Shown piece by piece: positions 35,858 to 43,063 of a stretch of DNA of 64,000 nt; position 1 is the first letter of the stretch, and each line of letters opens with the position of its first letter. The notes beneath the pieces are model-generated. The model was not told where the DNA came from, did not search any database, and saw nothing but the letters and a program-made list of their open reading frames with translations. A program made the translations under genes and the position numbers. This DNA is from Actinomyces procaprae (GTDB taxonomy: Bacteria > Actinomycetota > Actinomycetes > Actinomycetales > Actinomycetaceae), in the NCBI RefSeq assembly GCF_004798665.1, contig NZ_CP039292.1, positions 2,914,001 to 2,978,000 on the forward strand, read 5' to 3'.

Positions 35858-37828
35858 TCACCAGACCCGCACGCGATTCGCCCCCGGCCTCAGGCCGGCC
35901 AGCGGCCCGGCCGGGTAGGCGGCGTCGTGCTCCTTGAGCTCGCCTGTCAGGTCGACGTCGGCGAACGCCTCGGTGCCGTCGGGGTTCTCCCAGGCGGCGT
36001 CGGGGTACCAGGCGCGCCCCAGGTTCCGCCCGGCGACCGTCGTCGAGGCGGCCGCGGCAAAAGACTCCGGTAGCTCGATAACCAGTTCGACGCCGTTGTC
36101 GGTGGCATCCTCAACCAGGGCGCGCACCCGCCCCAGGTGGACCGGCCGCGCCTCCTGCGCATAGGCGGGGGCGCCGTTGCCGTAGGCGTTGTCGCGCACG
36201 TGCACGGGCAGCTCCACGCCCTCGAAGCGCTCGTGGTCCCCCCTGGAGGGGTCGTTGACCTGCGCCAGGTAGGCCTGTACGCCATGCGGATGGGCGTCGA
36301 ACAGGGCGGTGCCATCACTGATCCGCCGGTGCGCGGGCGGATCGACGAAGGCGGCCTCCCCCACGGTGGACAGGAACAGGTTGGCGATGTAGCGGTCGTC
36401 CCCGCCGCGGATCGCCGCATAGCCGGAGACCGCCGTCGAGTGCGGCAGGTGGTAGGGCGTGGGCCGCTCAATGATGGGCTGGTTGGCGACCACGCCGAGC
36501 AGCAGGTTGTTGACATAGGCACCGCCCTGGGAGTGCCCCTCCAGCGAGACCGGTGAGGCGAACACGTTGTGGTCCACCAGGTAGGGCCCGTGGCTGACCT
36601 CGATGAACAGGTCGCGGGTGTTGCGCCGGTAGACGTTGCGCGTTACGCGCGTGCCCTGCGCCTGCCAGTCCAGCCAGGTGCCCAGGGTGCAGTCCTCGAT
36701 CAGGTTGTGGCGCAGCACCGTGTCGATGGCGGCGTGCAGCTTGATGCCGGCGATCTCGTAGCCGTAGAACTCGCGCTTGGTGGCGATGTGGTGGATGTGG
36801 TTGTCCTCGATCACGGAGAACACGCAGCCCAGGTGCCCGACGATGCCGGTCTGCCCGCAGTCGTGAATGTGGTTGCGGCGCACCACGTGCGAGCCGATCA
36901 GCTCCTTGGACCAGCCCACCCGGCGGGCGGCGAACACCGCCTCCAGCTGGTACTGGTAGCCGGGCTTGTCCAGGCGCTCGGCCGCCCAGTTCGCCCCGGA
37001 GGAGTTCTCCTTGCCCAGGGAGACGGCGGAGCACTTGGCATCGTGGATGTCGCAGTCCTCGATCACCCAGCCCTTGGCCCAGTTGGGGCCGATCAGTCCC
37101 GGCTGATCCGCCGTCGGCGGCGCCCAGGGGGTGGCCGCCTGGGCGAGCTCCAGGCCGCGCACCGTGATGTAGTTGATGTGGTGCACCTCCGGGTAGAACA
37201 CGCTGCGCCGCACATTGACCTCCACCAGCGACTCATTCGGGTCCGCCTGCCCGAAGTTCGCCCACACGGTGGTGGTCTCCTCCCCCACCTCGGCGTACCA
37301 GACGCGCTGGGTCCAGTCCGGGTCGGGTACGGGCTCGGGGGTGCAGGTCCACCGGTCCACGTCCTGGGTGCGGCGCGGCGGAGCGTCCACCTCCGCCCGG
37401 CTGGTCACCTCGAACAGGCTGCGCCCGTTCAGGTAGACCTCACCCAGGTGCTTGCGCGGTGCCTGCCGGGAGGCGTAGACGATCCAGTCGCCCTCGATCG
37501 GCTCGGCGAACGGGTTGAAGTCGCCGAACAGGGCGCCCGGCAGCACGGCCCGCCAAACGCCGTCACCCTCGCGCTCCCAGCCGGTCACGACCTCCGAGCC
37601 CTTGAGCACCGGGTGCTCTCCGGGGGCGGCGGCGAAGGTGATGCGCCGGTCGCCGTCGAGTCCCGTGCGCGGGGGCCGCACCCACTCGCGGTAGGTGCCT
37701 TCGTGGATGAGGACGGTGTCGCCGGGCATGGCGGCCCGGGCGGCGCGGTTGATGGTGCGGAAGGGGGCGGCGGCGTCGCCGGGCGCGGCATCGGAGCCGG
37801 ACGGGGATACGTGGAAAACAGTGGACAT
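35858..37828 (-). CDS. GH120 beta-xylosidase (copy 1)
   Basis: 656 residues of right-handed parallel beta-helix. It matches the GH120 family (Thermoanaerobacterium XylC type) in long motifs such as AATPWAPPTADQPGLIGPNW, DAKCSAVSLGKE and EVSHGPYLVDHN. The XylC catalytic residues Asp382, Glu353 and Glu405 correspond to Asp387 (WLDW), Glu358 (YGYEIAG) and Glu410 (FIEVSHGP) here, with identical spacing. No signal peptide, so it hydrolyses imported xylo-oligosaccharides in the cytosol. It lies 38 bp behind a polyol dehydrogenase gene on the same strand. A second GH120 gene is at 56612. Confidence 0.9.
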   Translation of the reverse strand: MSTVFHVSPSGSDAAPGDAAAPFRTINRAARAAMPGDTVLIHEGTYREWVRPPRTGLDGDRRITFAAAPGEHPVLKGSEVVTGWEREGDGVWRAVLPGALFGDFNPFAEPIEGDWIVYASRQAPRKHLGEVYLNGRSLFEVTSRAEVDAPPRRTQDVDRWTCTPEPVPDPDWTQRVWYAEVGEETTTVWANFGQADPNESLVEVNVRRSVFYPEVHHINYITVRGLELAQAATPWAPPTADQPGLIGPNWAKGWVIEDCDIHDAKCSAVSLGKENSSGANWAAERLDKPGYQYQLEAVFAARRVGWSKELIGSHVVRRNHIHDCGQTGIVGHLGCVFSVIEDNHIHHIATKREFYGYEIAGIKLHAAIDTVLRHNLIEDCTLGTWLDWQAQGTRVTRNVYRRNTRDLFIEVSHGPYLVDHNVFASPVSLEGHSQGGAYVNNLLLGVVANQPIIERPTPYHLPHSTAVSGYAAIRGGDDRYIANLFLSTVGEAAFVDPPAHRRISDGTALFDAHPHGVQAYLAQVNDPSRGDHERFEGVELPVHVRDNAYGNGAPAYAQEARPVHLGRVRALVEDATDNGVELVIELPESFAAAASTTVAGRNLGRAWYPDAAWENPDGTEAFADVDLTGELKEHDAAYPAGPLAGLRPGANRVRVW

Positions 37829-37866
37829 GTTGTGCTCGTTTCTGCGGTTGTGGGCGGCAGCGTGCG

Positions 37867-38910
37867 TCAGCGCTGCGGATGGACCATGCTCTTGAGGGTG
37901 GTGGGGGCGGGCCGGTCCCGTAGCGGGGTCTCGGCGTCGGCGAGGCCGTAGTGGTCGGTGGCCAGGGAGTCGAGGTCGACCCTTCCGGAGGAGACCAGCT
38001 CGATCGCGGTGGGCCAGGTGTTGTTGTAGCGGAAGATGCCGGTGACGTTGACCTCGCGACTGGTTATGTGTGCCACCGGCAGGAGCATGTCGTCGTCCCC
38101 CATGCCGATGATGATCGCAGAGCCGCCAGGTTCGACTCGCTTTATGCCATCGACGACGGCGGCGGTCACGCCGGTGGCGTCGAAGAAGGCAGTAAAGGCG
38201 CGTCCGTCGAGTGCGGCTTCCCCGGGCGCGTGGACCTCGGTGGCCCCCAACTCCAGGACCATGCGGCGACGCTGTTCCACTGGGTCGGTGACGACGACGG
38301 TGCCGGCTCCGTAGGCGCGGGCAACCTGGGCGACGATGGCCCCAATGGGCCCGGCGCCCGCAATGAGGACACTGTCGCCCACGCCGATGCGGGCCTTGCG
38401 CACCGCGGCGATGCCGACGCTAAGCGGTTCGAGCAGCGCGGCGGCGTCGAAGGACATGTCATCCGGGATGGCGTAGGCGAAGTCGTCCTGGATGAGGGCG
38501 TACTCGGCGAAACTGCCGTCGATCGGCGGAGTCGCATAGAACTCGATATGGGGACAAAGGTTGTACTCCCCACGCTTGCAGTACTTGCATACCCGGCAGC
38601 AGCGCTGCGGCTCGATGGACACCCGCTGCCCCACCCGGCCGGAATCGACGTCGGCGCCCACGGCGACGATAGTGCCGGCGGACTCGTGACCGAGGATCAT
38701 GGGCTCACGGACGACGAAGTCTCCGATGCGTCCGTGTTGGTAGTAGTGAACGTCCGAGCCGCATACACCCACGGACTCGATGCGGACCAGCACCTGGTCT
38801 GGATCCGGGGCGGGGACGGGGCGCTCCTCCAGGACGACGACGCCGGCCTCCCTCAGGACGGATGCGCGCATGGTTGGTGGCAGGGCGGTTGCTTCAGGGT
38901 CCCGGGACAT
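37867..38910 (-). CDS. Zinc-dependent medium-chain polyol dehydrogenase (sorbitol/xylitol dehydrogenase-like)
   Basis: 347 residues. Catalytic zinc site VCGSDVHYY and LGHESAGTI; structural zinc Cys4 lobe CCRVCKYCKRGEYNLC; Rossmann motif GAGPIGAIVAQVARAYGAG. These fit the sorbitol/xylitol dehydrogenase group, which interconverts polyols and ketoses with NAD(P). A good AAAGGAAG site precedes ATG 38910. It forms an operon with GH120, so xylitol/xylulose or another pentitol is a plausible substrate; specificity cannot be read. Immediately upstream is the tail of a lost permease gene. Confidence 0.9.
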   Translation of the reverse strand: MSRDPEATALPPTMRASVLREAGVVVLEERPVPAPDPDQVLVRIESVGVCGSDVHYYQHGRIGDFVVREPMILGHESAGTIVAVGADVDSGRVGQRVSIEPQRCCRVCKYCKRGEYNLCPHIEFYATPPIDGSFAEYALIQDDFAYAIPDDMSFDAAALLEPLSVGIAAVRKARIGVGDSVLIAGAGPIGAIVAQVARAYGAGTVVVTDPVEQRRRMVLELGATEVHAPGEAALDGRAFTAFFDATGVTAAVVDGIKRVEPGGSAIIIGMGDDDMLLPVAHITSREVNVTGIFRYNNTWPTAIELVSSGRVDLDSLATDHYGLADAETPLRDRPAPTTLKSMVHPQR

Positions 38911-38951
38911 GTTGGTTCTTCCTTTCGGTTAGGGCTTGCCTGGGCGTTCGT

Positions 38952-39008
38952 TCACTTGCCGACGCCGGCGGTCAGCCCGGCCACCATCTGCCGGCGCCCG
39001 AAGGCATA
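38952..39008 (-). pseudogene. C-terminal remnant of a CUT1 permease gene
   Basis: On the minus strand this segment reads YAFGRRQMVAGLTAGVGK followed by a stop. It matches the end of the intact MalG-type permease at 60579 (YVLGRRQLIAGMTAGFGK). No further permease sequence precedes it, and 39009-39052 leads straight into the divergent promoter. A transporter operon upstream of the dehydrogenase has therefore been deleted, leaving only its 3' end. Confidence 0.7.
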
Positions 39009-39052
39009 GGCGATGGAGCCGCGCAGCGGACAACGGACACCAATGGCCGTGT

Positions 39053-39077
39053 GCGAAAGTATTTTCGTTTGTTTCGC
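39053..39077. promoter_or_regulatory. CGAAA-N4-TTTCG operator candidate
   Basis: CGAAA (39054-39058) and TTTCG (39063-39067) form a perfect dyad with a GTAT spacer; another TTTCG follows at 39072-39076. It sits between the dehydrogenase/GH120 operon and the divergent LacI gene. The half-site recurs at other xylan-related promoters in this window. CGAA-N-TTCG sites have been described for the Streptomyces xylosidase repressor BxlR, as recalled. Confidence 0.55.
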
Positions 39078-39226
39078 CGACGAACCGATCGTACGCCGAG
39101 ATGATCGCAGGAGACAAGGACAATCTGCGCGATAGACAATCACGAGCCCACAACATTGCCGCCAACAACGGCCCACTTGTGTGAAAATAAATGAAACTAG
39201 CGGTTTGTCTTGCGGAAGGACTCGGC

Positions 39227-40291
39227 ATGCCCAGACCCCGTTCCTCCGGCCCTACGCAGGCCGCCGTCGCCGCCCGCGCGGGAGTGTCCGTGGCCACCGT
39301 CTCCAAGGCTCTGCGCGCGGATCCCGTCATCTCCGCACCGACCCGGACGGCGGTGCTGACCGCCGCACGCGAACTCGGTTATCGCACCCCGATGACCGTC
39401 CTGCCGGGTACCCCCGACGACCATGCCGCACGCCCGGTGACGGCCGTCTTCGACACGGTGGACACCCAGTACGCCGCCTACGTGCTACGGGGCCTGCTCG
39501 AGGAGGCCGAGCTCGACGGGGTCTGGCTGCGTGTGCGCCACATCGGCTCGGCAATGGACCAGCTCGATCAGGCGCACCTGCGCACGTGGGAGCGCAGCGT
39601 GCTGGAGGTGATGCCGTCCTCCTACGGCGTCGTACTGGTGACCACCGGCGTGACCTCGGCAATGGTGGAGGCATCCGGGCAGCAGCACGTCCCCCTGGTA
39701 GCCATCGATCCGGCCACCGCGGTTCCCGAAGGGACCTCCTCGATCGGCGCGACCAACCACCGCGGCGGGCAGCAGGCCGTAACGCACCTGCTCGACCTGG
39801 GCCACCGCCGCATTGGCATTGTCACCGGACCATCGGAGTCCATACCCGCCACCGAGCGGGTAGCCGGATACCGCAGCGCCCTGGCGACCGCCGGCATCGC
39901 CCCGGAACCCGAGCTGATACGCGCCGGACGCTTCGACTACGACTCCGGCCTGATCCACGGCGGAGACCTGCTGGACCTCGATACGCCGCTCACCGCCGTC
40001 ATCGCCGGCTGCGACGCCGCCGCCGTCGGCGTCATCGAGGCGGCACGGCGCCGCGGCCTGCGCGTGCCCGAGGACCTATCGGTGGTGGGCTTCGACGACA
40101 CCTTGACCGCCACGGTCTGCTCCCCCAGGCTGACCACCATTCACCAACCCCTGGTCGACATCGGCGCCGAGGCCATGCGCACCATCATCCGCCTGGCCAC
40201 CTCACGCGGCTCCCGCGCCCTGTCCCCCATCGAACTGGCCACCAGCCTCGTTGTACGCGACTCCACCGCACCACCCCCTACAAGCCGGTAA
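39227..40291 (+). CDS. LacI-family regulator lacking a canonical hinge helix
   Basis: 354 residues. HTH AAVAARAGVSVATVSKALR, then YRTPMTVLPGTPDDHAARPVT in place of the normal hinge: no N..A..L pattern and several prolines. The effector core is normal (GHRRIGIVTGPSESIPATERVAGY, VVGFDDTLTATVCSPRLTTIHQPL) and the tail LATSLVVRDSTAPPPTSR groups it with the regulators at 22301 and 53110. ATG 39227 has a GGAAGG site; in-frame codons upstream lack one. Likely controller of the divergent dehydrogenase/GH120 operon. Confidence 0.9.
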   Translation: MPRPRSSGPTQAAVAARAGVSVATVSKALRADPVISAPTRTAVLTAARELGYRTPMTVLPGTPDDHAARPVTAVFDTVDTQYAAYVLRGLLEEAELDGVWLRVRHIGSAMDQLDQAHLRTWERSVLEVMPSSYGVVLVTTGVTSAMVEASGQQHVPLVAIDPATAVPEGTSSIGATNHRGGQQAVTHLLDLGHRRIGIVTGPSESIPATERVAGYRSALATAGIAPEPELIRAGRFDYDSGLIHGGDLLDLDTPLTAVIAGCDAAAVGVIEAARRRGLRVPEDLSVVGFDDTLTATVCSPRLTTIHQPLVDIGAEAMRTIIRLATSRGSRALSPIELATSLVVRDSTAPPPTSR

Positions 40292-40376
40292 CCGGCTGAA
40301 CCTGCGTCGGTGGGTTATCGGCGCGAATGTGTGTGCGGTTTGGGCGTGTGGTCCACCTGGTTGGGCGTGCAGTCCG

Positions 40377-40585
40377 GGTGGGTCGTCTCGTGGTGGTTCG
40401 TCAGGTACGGCGACGGCTCGTGCCTTCCGGTCAACGGTTCGTCTCTTGCGACGACGGTTCGTGCGTTCGGGTCGACGATTCGTCAGGAACCGCGACGGTT
40501 CGTGCGTCTACCCCACGAACCGTCGCAGAAAGTGCCGAAGCGTTGGTGCCAAGTGACGAACCGTCGTCGAAACCCACGAACCGTC
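40377..40585. repeat. 20-21 bp periodic array of GACGGTTCGT units with inverted copies and a perfect hairpin
   Basis: Forward units related to GACGGTTCGT start at about 40377, 40392, 40412, 40433, 40453, 40474 and 40494; from 40392 on the spacing is 20-21 bp. Reverse-complement units (ACGAACCGTC) start at 40515, 40556 and 40576, spaced 41 and 20. The last forward and first reverse unit form a perfect 13-bp stem (40492-40504 with 40514-40526, GCGACGGTTCGTG) around a 9-nt loop. The period is not a multiple of 3, so it is not a coding repeat. It lies in the 462-bp gap between the LacI gene and the GH10 gene; function unknown. Confidence 0.7.
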
Positions 40586-40645
40586 AACCGAACCACGCCG
40601 AGCAGGCGACCACATCCCCTTCACGGCGCTCCAGCTGTATTACGA

Positions 40646-40681
40646 CAGGAGGGTGCGACGGCGTTCCATCGCACCCTCCTG
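40646..40681. terminator. Strong hairpin, probable terminator of the GH10 gene
   Basis: CAGGAGGGTGCGA (40646-40658) and its exact complement (40669-40681) form a 13-bp stem with a 10-nt loop, 73 bp beyond the GH10 stop and between convergent genes. No U-run, as expected in this GC range. It could act in both directions. Confidence 0.6.
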
Positions 40682-40753
40682 CGGCGTCGGCGGGTAGCGT
40701 CCCCCGACCGGCGCATCCCGTGGCCGAGTCGTACCGCCCCGGTTACGGGAGTC

Positions 40754-42694
40754 TCAGCCGACCCGGCGTCGTGCCCGCAGCAACAGCGCGCCCGCGCCCA
40801 GCAGCAGGGCCGCTGCCGGGAGGACCAGCATCTCAGCGCCGGTGCGCGCCAGCGGGCCTCCACCGGCCTTCGGCGACGGCGCCGCACCCACCACCGGGGT
40901 TGCACTCGCCGCCCCCGAGGGCGCGGGCAGAGCGCTCGCGCTGGGCGCGGCCGAAGCCGCCGGCTGGGTAGCGGTGGCCGAGGGCGCCGCGGTGGGCGTC
41001 GGCTCCTGCGTCGGCTCGGGAACGGTGCACTCCTGCGGCGTCGCCGGGATGTCCTGGCCGACGGCCGCCGCGTAGGCCCACTTGCCGTGGTAGTACGGGT
41101 CGAACAACAGCGGGTCACCGCTGTAGAACCGCCAGGAGCCGGAGTCAACCAGGCCCCACAGCGTCACCGAGAACAGATCCTGCTTGGCGTCCTGCTCCGC
41201 GAACATCTCGAACAGTCTCTGGTAGAAGCGGCCCTGGTCCAGCAGGGTCTGAGTGTCTACGGGCGTGCCGGTGCGGGTGGGCACGTCCAGCTCGGTAACC
41301 GCCTGCACCAGCGGCAGGTCGTCGAAGGCGCTCATGGCCGCCCCGAAGCCCTCGACGTCATCGTCCAGCCAGGCGTGGAACTGGTGCCCGACGCCGTCGA
41401 TCGGGACGCCGCGCGCCACCAGCCGCTCGACCAGGGCGTGGTAGCGCCCAGTCTTGGAGGAGGTGTCCGTGCCGTACTGGGTGTTGTACTCGTTGATGAA
41501 CAGCGTCACCGGGTGGTCGGCGCCGGGAGCTGCGTAGGTGGTGTTGAAGGCCTCGTTGGCGTAAATGAAGGCGTCGTCGATGAACTCCTCGCCCAGGATC
41601 TGGTACCAGTAGGAATCACGCAGCCCTTCGGTCTCGGGCGAGGGCCCGTCGGTGATCACCTCGTTGACGACGTCGAAGGCCACCAGCGGGTTGGTGTCCG
41701 AGCCGAACAGCCCGTACTTGTCAGAGAGGTACTTGGCCACATTGTTGATGTGAGTGCGCATCCGCTCGCGCAGCTCCTGCCGGTCGGCCTCGGAGTCGCC
41801 GGACAGGAAGGTACCGTCATCGTGCTGGAACAGCCAGTCCGGGGTCTGGGAGTGCCAGACCAGCACGTGCCCGTATACCCGGCCGTTGTTGGCCTGCGCC
41901 CAGTCCATGACCGCATCGGCCTCGGCGTTCTCGGTGACGAAGCTGTGGTCATCGTTGTACCAGGCCTCCGGCTTCATGAAGTTCTCCGGGGTGACCTGGT
42001 TGAAGTGCTGGTTGAGCAACTCCAGAGAGTCGCCCTGGACGGTGTTGGCCGTTACCGCCGCGCCCACGGGGTAGGGCAGGGCGTCGAGCAGGGAGGTGGA
42101 GTCGTCCACCGGGCCGCGCCCGCAGGCGAAGGCGGTGATGGCGGCGTCGTCAACGTAGAAGGATGCGGTGGGGTCCTCCAGCTCGATGTAGATCGTGCCG
42201 TCGATGCCCTCGGGCGGCGAGTAGCTGCCGGTGAGCTCGACCCACTCCGCGGAGGTGACCGCGGTCATCGGCGTGATTTCCACGTACTGCCCGTCGCTCT
42301 GGGCGGCGGTCAGCTTGGCGCGGGTGGGGGCAGCCCCGTCCGGTAGGCGCACCCAGGCCGTGACGTCATAGGCCTGCCCCGCCTCCATGTAGTCGCCGAT
42401 GGATATCTCCACTCCGTGCCATGCCTGGGTACGACCGGCGACGTACAGGCTGTTCCAGGGGCTACGCCGCACCTCGTTGGTGGTGACGGCGGTGACACCC
42501 TCGCCGCGTGGGACCCACGGCATGTCCGGCTGACTGGACTCGAAGTTGGAGTAGCTGACTGCATAGGGCTGGGGCTCTGTCGGTGTTTCGACCGCGGCCG
42601 CCCCCGCCGTCAATCCCGCGGTCGCGACGGCGGCCGCGGCAATCGCCCCAAGCAGACGGTTCCGGCGGGCACGCCGGGGTTTTGCTGTGCGCAT
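40754..42694 (-). CDS. Cell-wall-anchored GH10 endo-1,4-beta-xylanase with N-terminal carbohydrate-binding module
   Basis: 646 residues. A long signal peptide (RRARRNRLLGAIAAAAVATAGLTAGAAA) is followed by a CBM4/9/22-like beta-sandwich (about 40-190) and a complete GH10 barrel: VTPENFMKPEAWY, VYGHVLVWHSQTPDW, acid/base Glu345 in DVVNEVI, nucleophile Glu468 in VTELDV, VTLWGLVDSGSW. A Pro/Thr/Ala linker leads to a sortase signal LARTG, hydrophobic segment and RARRRVG tail. The enzyme therefore cuts xylan while attached to the wall. ATG 42694 is chosen as it starts the signal peptide; its ribosome site (AAAGG) is weak. Confidence 0.93.
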   Translation of the reverse strand: MRTAKPRRARRNRLLGAIAAAAVATAGLTAGAAAVETPTEPQPYAVSYSNFESSQPDMPWVPRGEGVTAVTTNEVRRSPWNSLYVAGRTQAWHGVEISIGDYMEAGQAYDVTAWVRLPDGAAPTRAKLTAAQSDGQYVEITPMTAVTSAEWVELTGSYSPPEGIDGTIYIELEDPTASFYVDDAAITAFACGRGPVDDSTSLLDALPYPVGAAVTANTVQGDSLELLNQHFNQVTPENFMKPEAWYNDDHSFVTENAEADAVMDWAQANNGRVYGHVLVWHSQTPDWLFQHDDGTFLSGDSEADRQELRERMRTHINNVAKYLSDKYGLFGSDTNPLVAFDVVNEVITDGPSPETEGLRDSYWYQILGEEFIDDAFIYANEAFNTTYAAPGADHPVTLFINEYNTQYGTDTSSKTGRYHALVERLVARGVPIDGVGHQFHAWLDDDVEGFGAAMSAFDDLPLVQAVTELDVPTRTGTPVDTQTLLDQGRFYQRLFEMFAEQDAKQDLFSVTLWGLVDSGSWRFYSGDPLLFDPYYHGKWAYAAAVGQDIPATPQECTVPEPTQEPTPTAAPSATATQPAASAAPSASALPAPSGAASATPVVGAAPSPKAGGGPLARTGAEMLVLPAAALLLGAGALLLRARRRVG

Positions 42695-43063
42695 GCGTTT
42701 GCCTTTGCTGTTGTCCCACCAGCCCCGGATGCGCCCCACGATGGCGCAGCGGTGGATCTCAGGCAGCGGTACGGACTGCATGAGCGCGCTCGCAGTGGCT
42801 GATCCAAGTGGTGAGGATGGCTAGGGTGTGCCGGCCGACGCTGGCCCGCAGTCATGACACTACACGTTCCGAAATCTAGCCACAATAATTTCGTTGTGTT
42901 TCGCACCGAAATCCTCCTCGGTGGCTCGGAGAGCCACACAGTGCGCCGTTCTCGAGCGTTCCGGCAGCCGGAGAACCGGCCCTGGCGCCATATCGACCGA
43001 CCTCGACGGTAACAACGACCGACCTCGACGAAGGAGGGGCTCGGAGGTAGGTCAGGGGCAGGC
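42695..43063. promoter_or_regulatory. GH10 promoter region with a cluster of TTTCG/CGAAA half-sites
   Basis: 369-bp non-coding stretch upstream of GH10. It holds CGAAA at 42870-42874, TTTCG at 42889-42893, TTTCG at 42899-42903 (10 bp on), and CGAAA at 42907-42911. CGAAAT...ATTTCG is a perfect dyad with a 12-bp spacer, and TTTCG-CAC-CGAAA another with a 3-bp spacer. The same half-site marks other xylan promoters here. Nothing else is seen in this stretch. Confidence 0.5.

Noticed and set aside
40377-40585. CRISPR-like array
   Set aside because: Units are about 10 bp, spaced 20-21 bp with partly conserved interiors, change strand midway, and no cas genes are present.
40321-40753. Protein-coding gene between the LacI gene and GH10
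   Set aside because: Open frames here run antisense into GH10 and translate the periodic DNA repeats into Arg/Val/Thr-rich sequence with shifting frame; the 20-21 bp period does not keep a reading frame.
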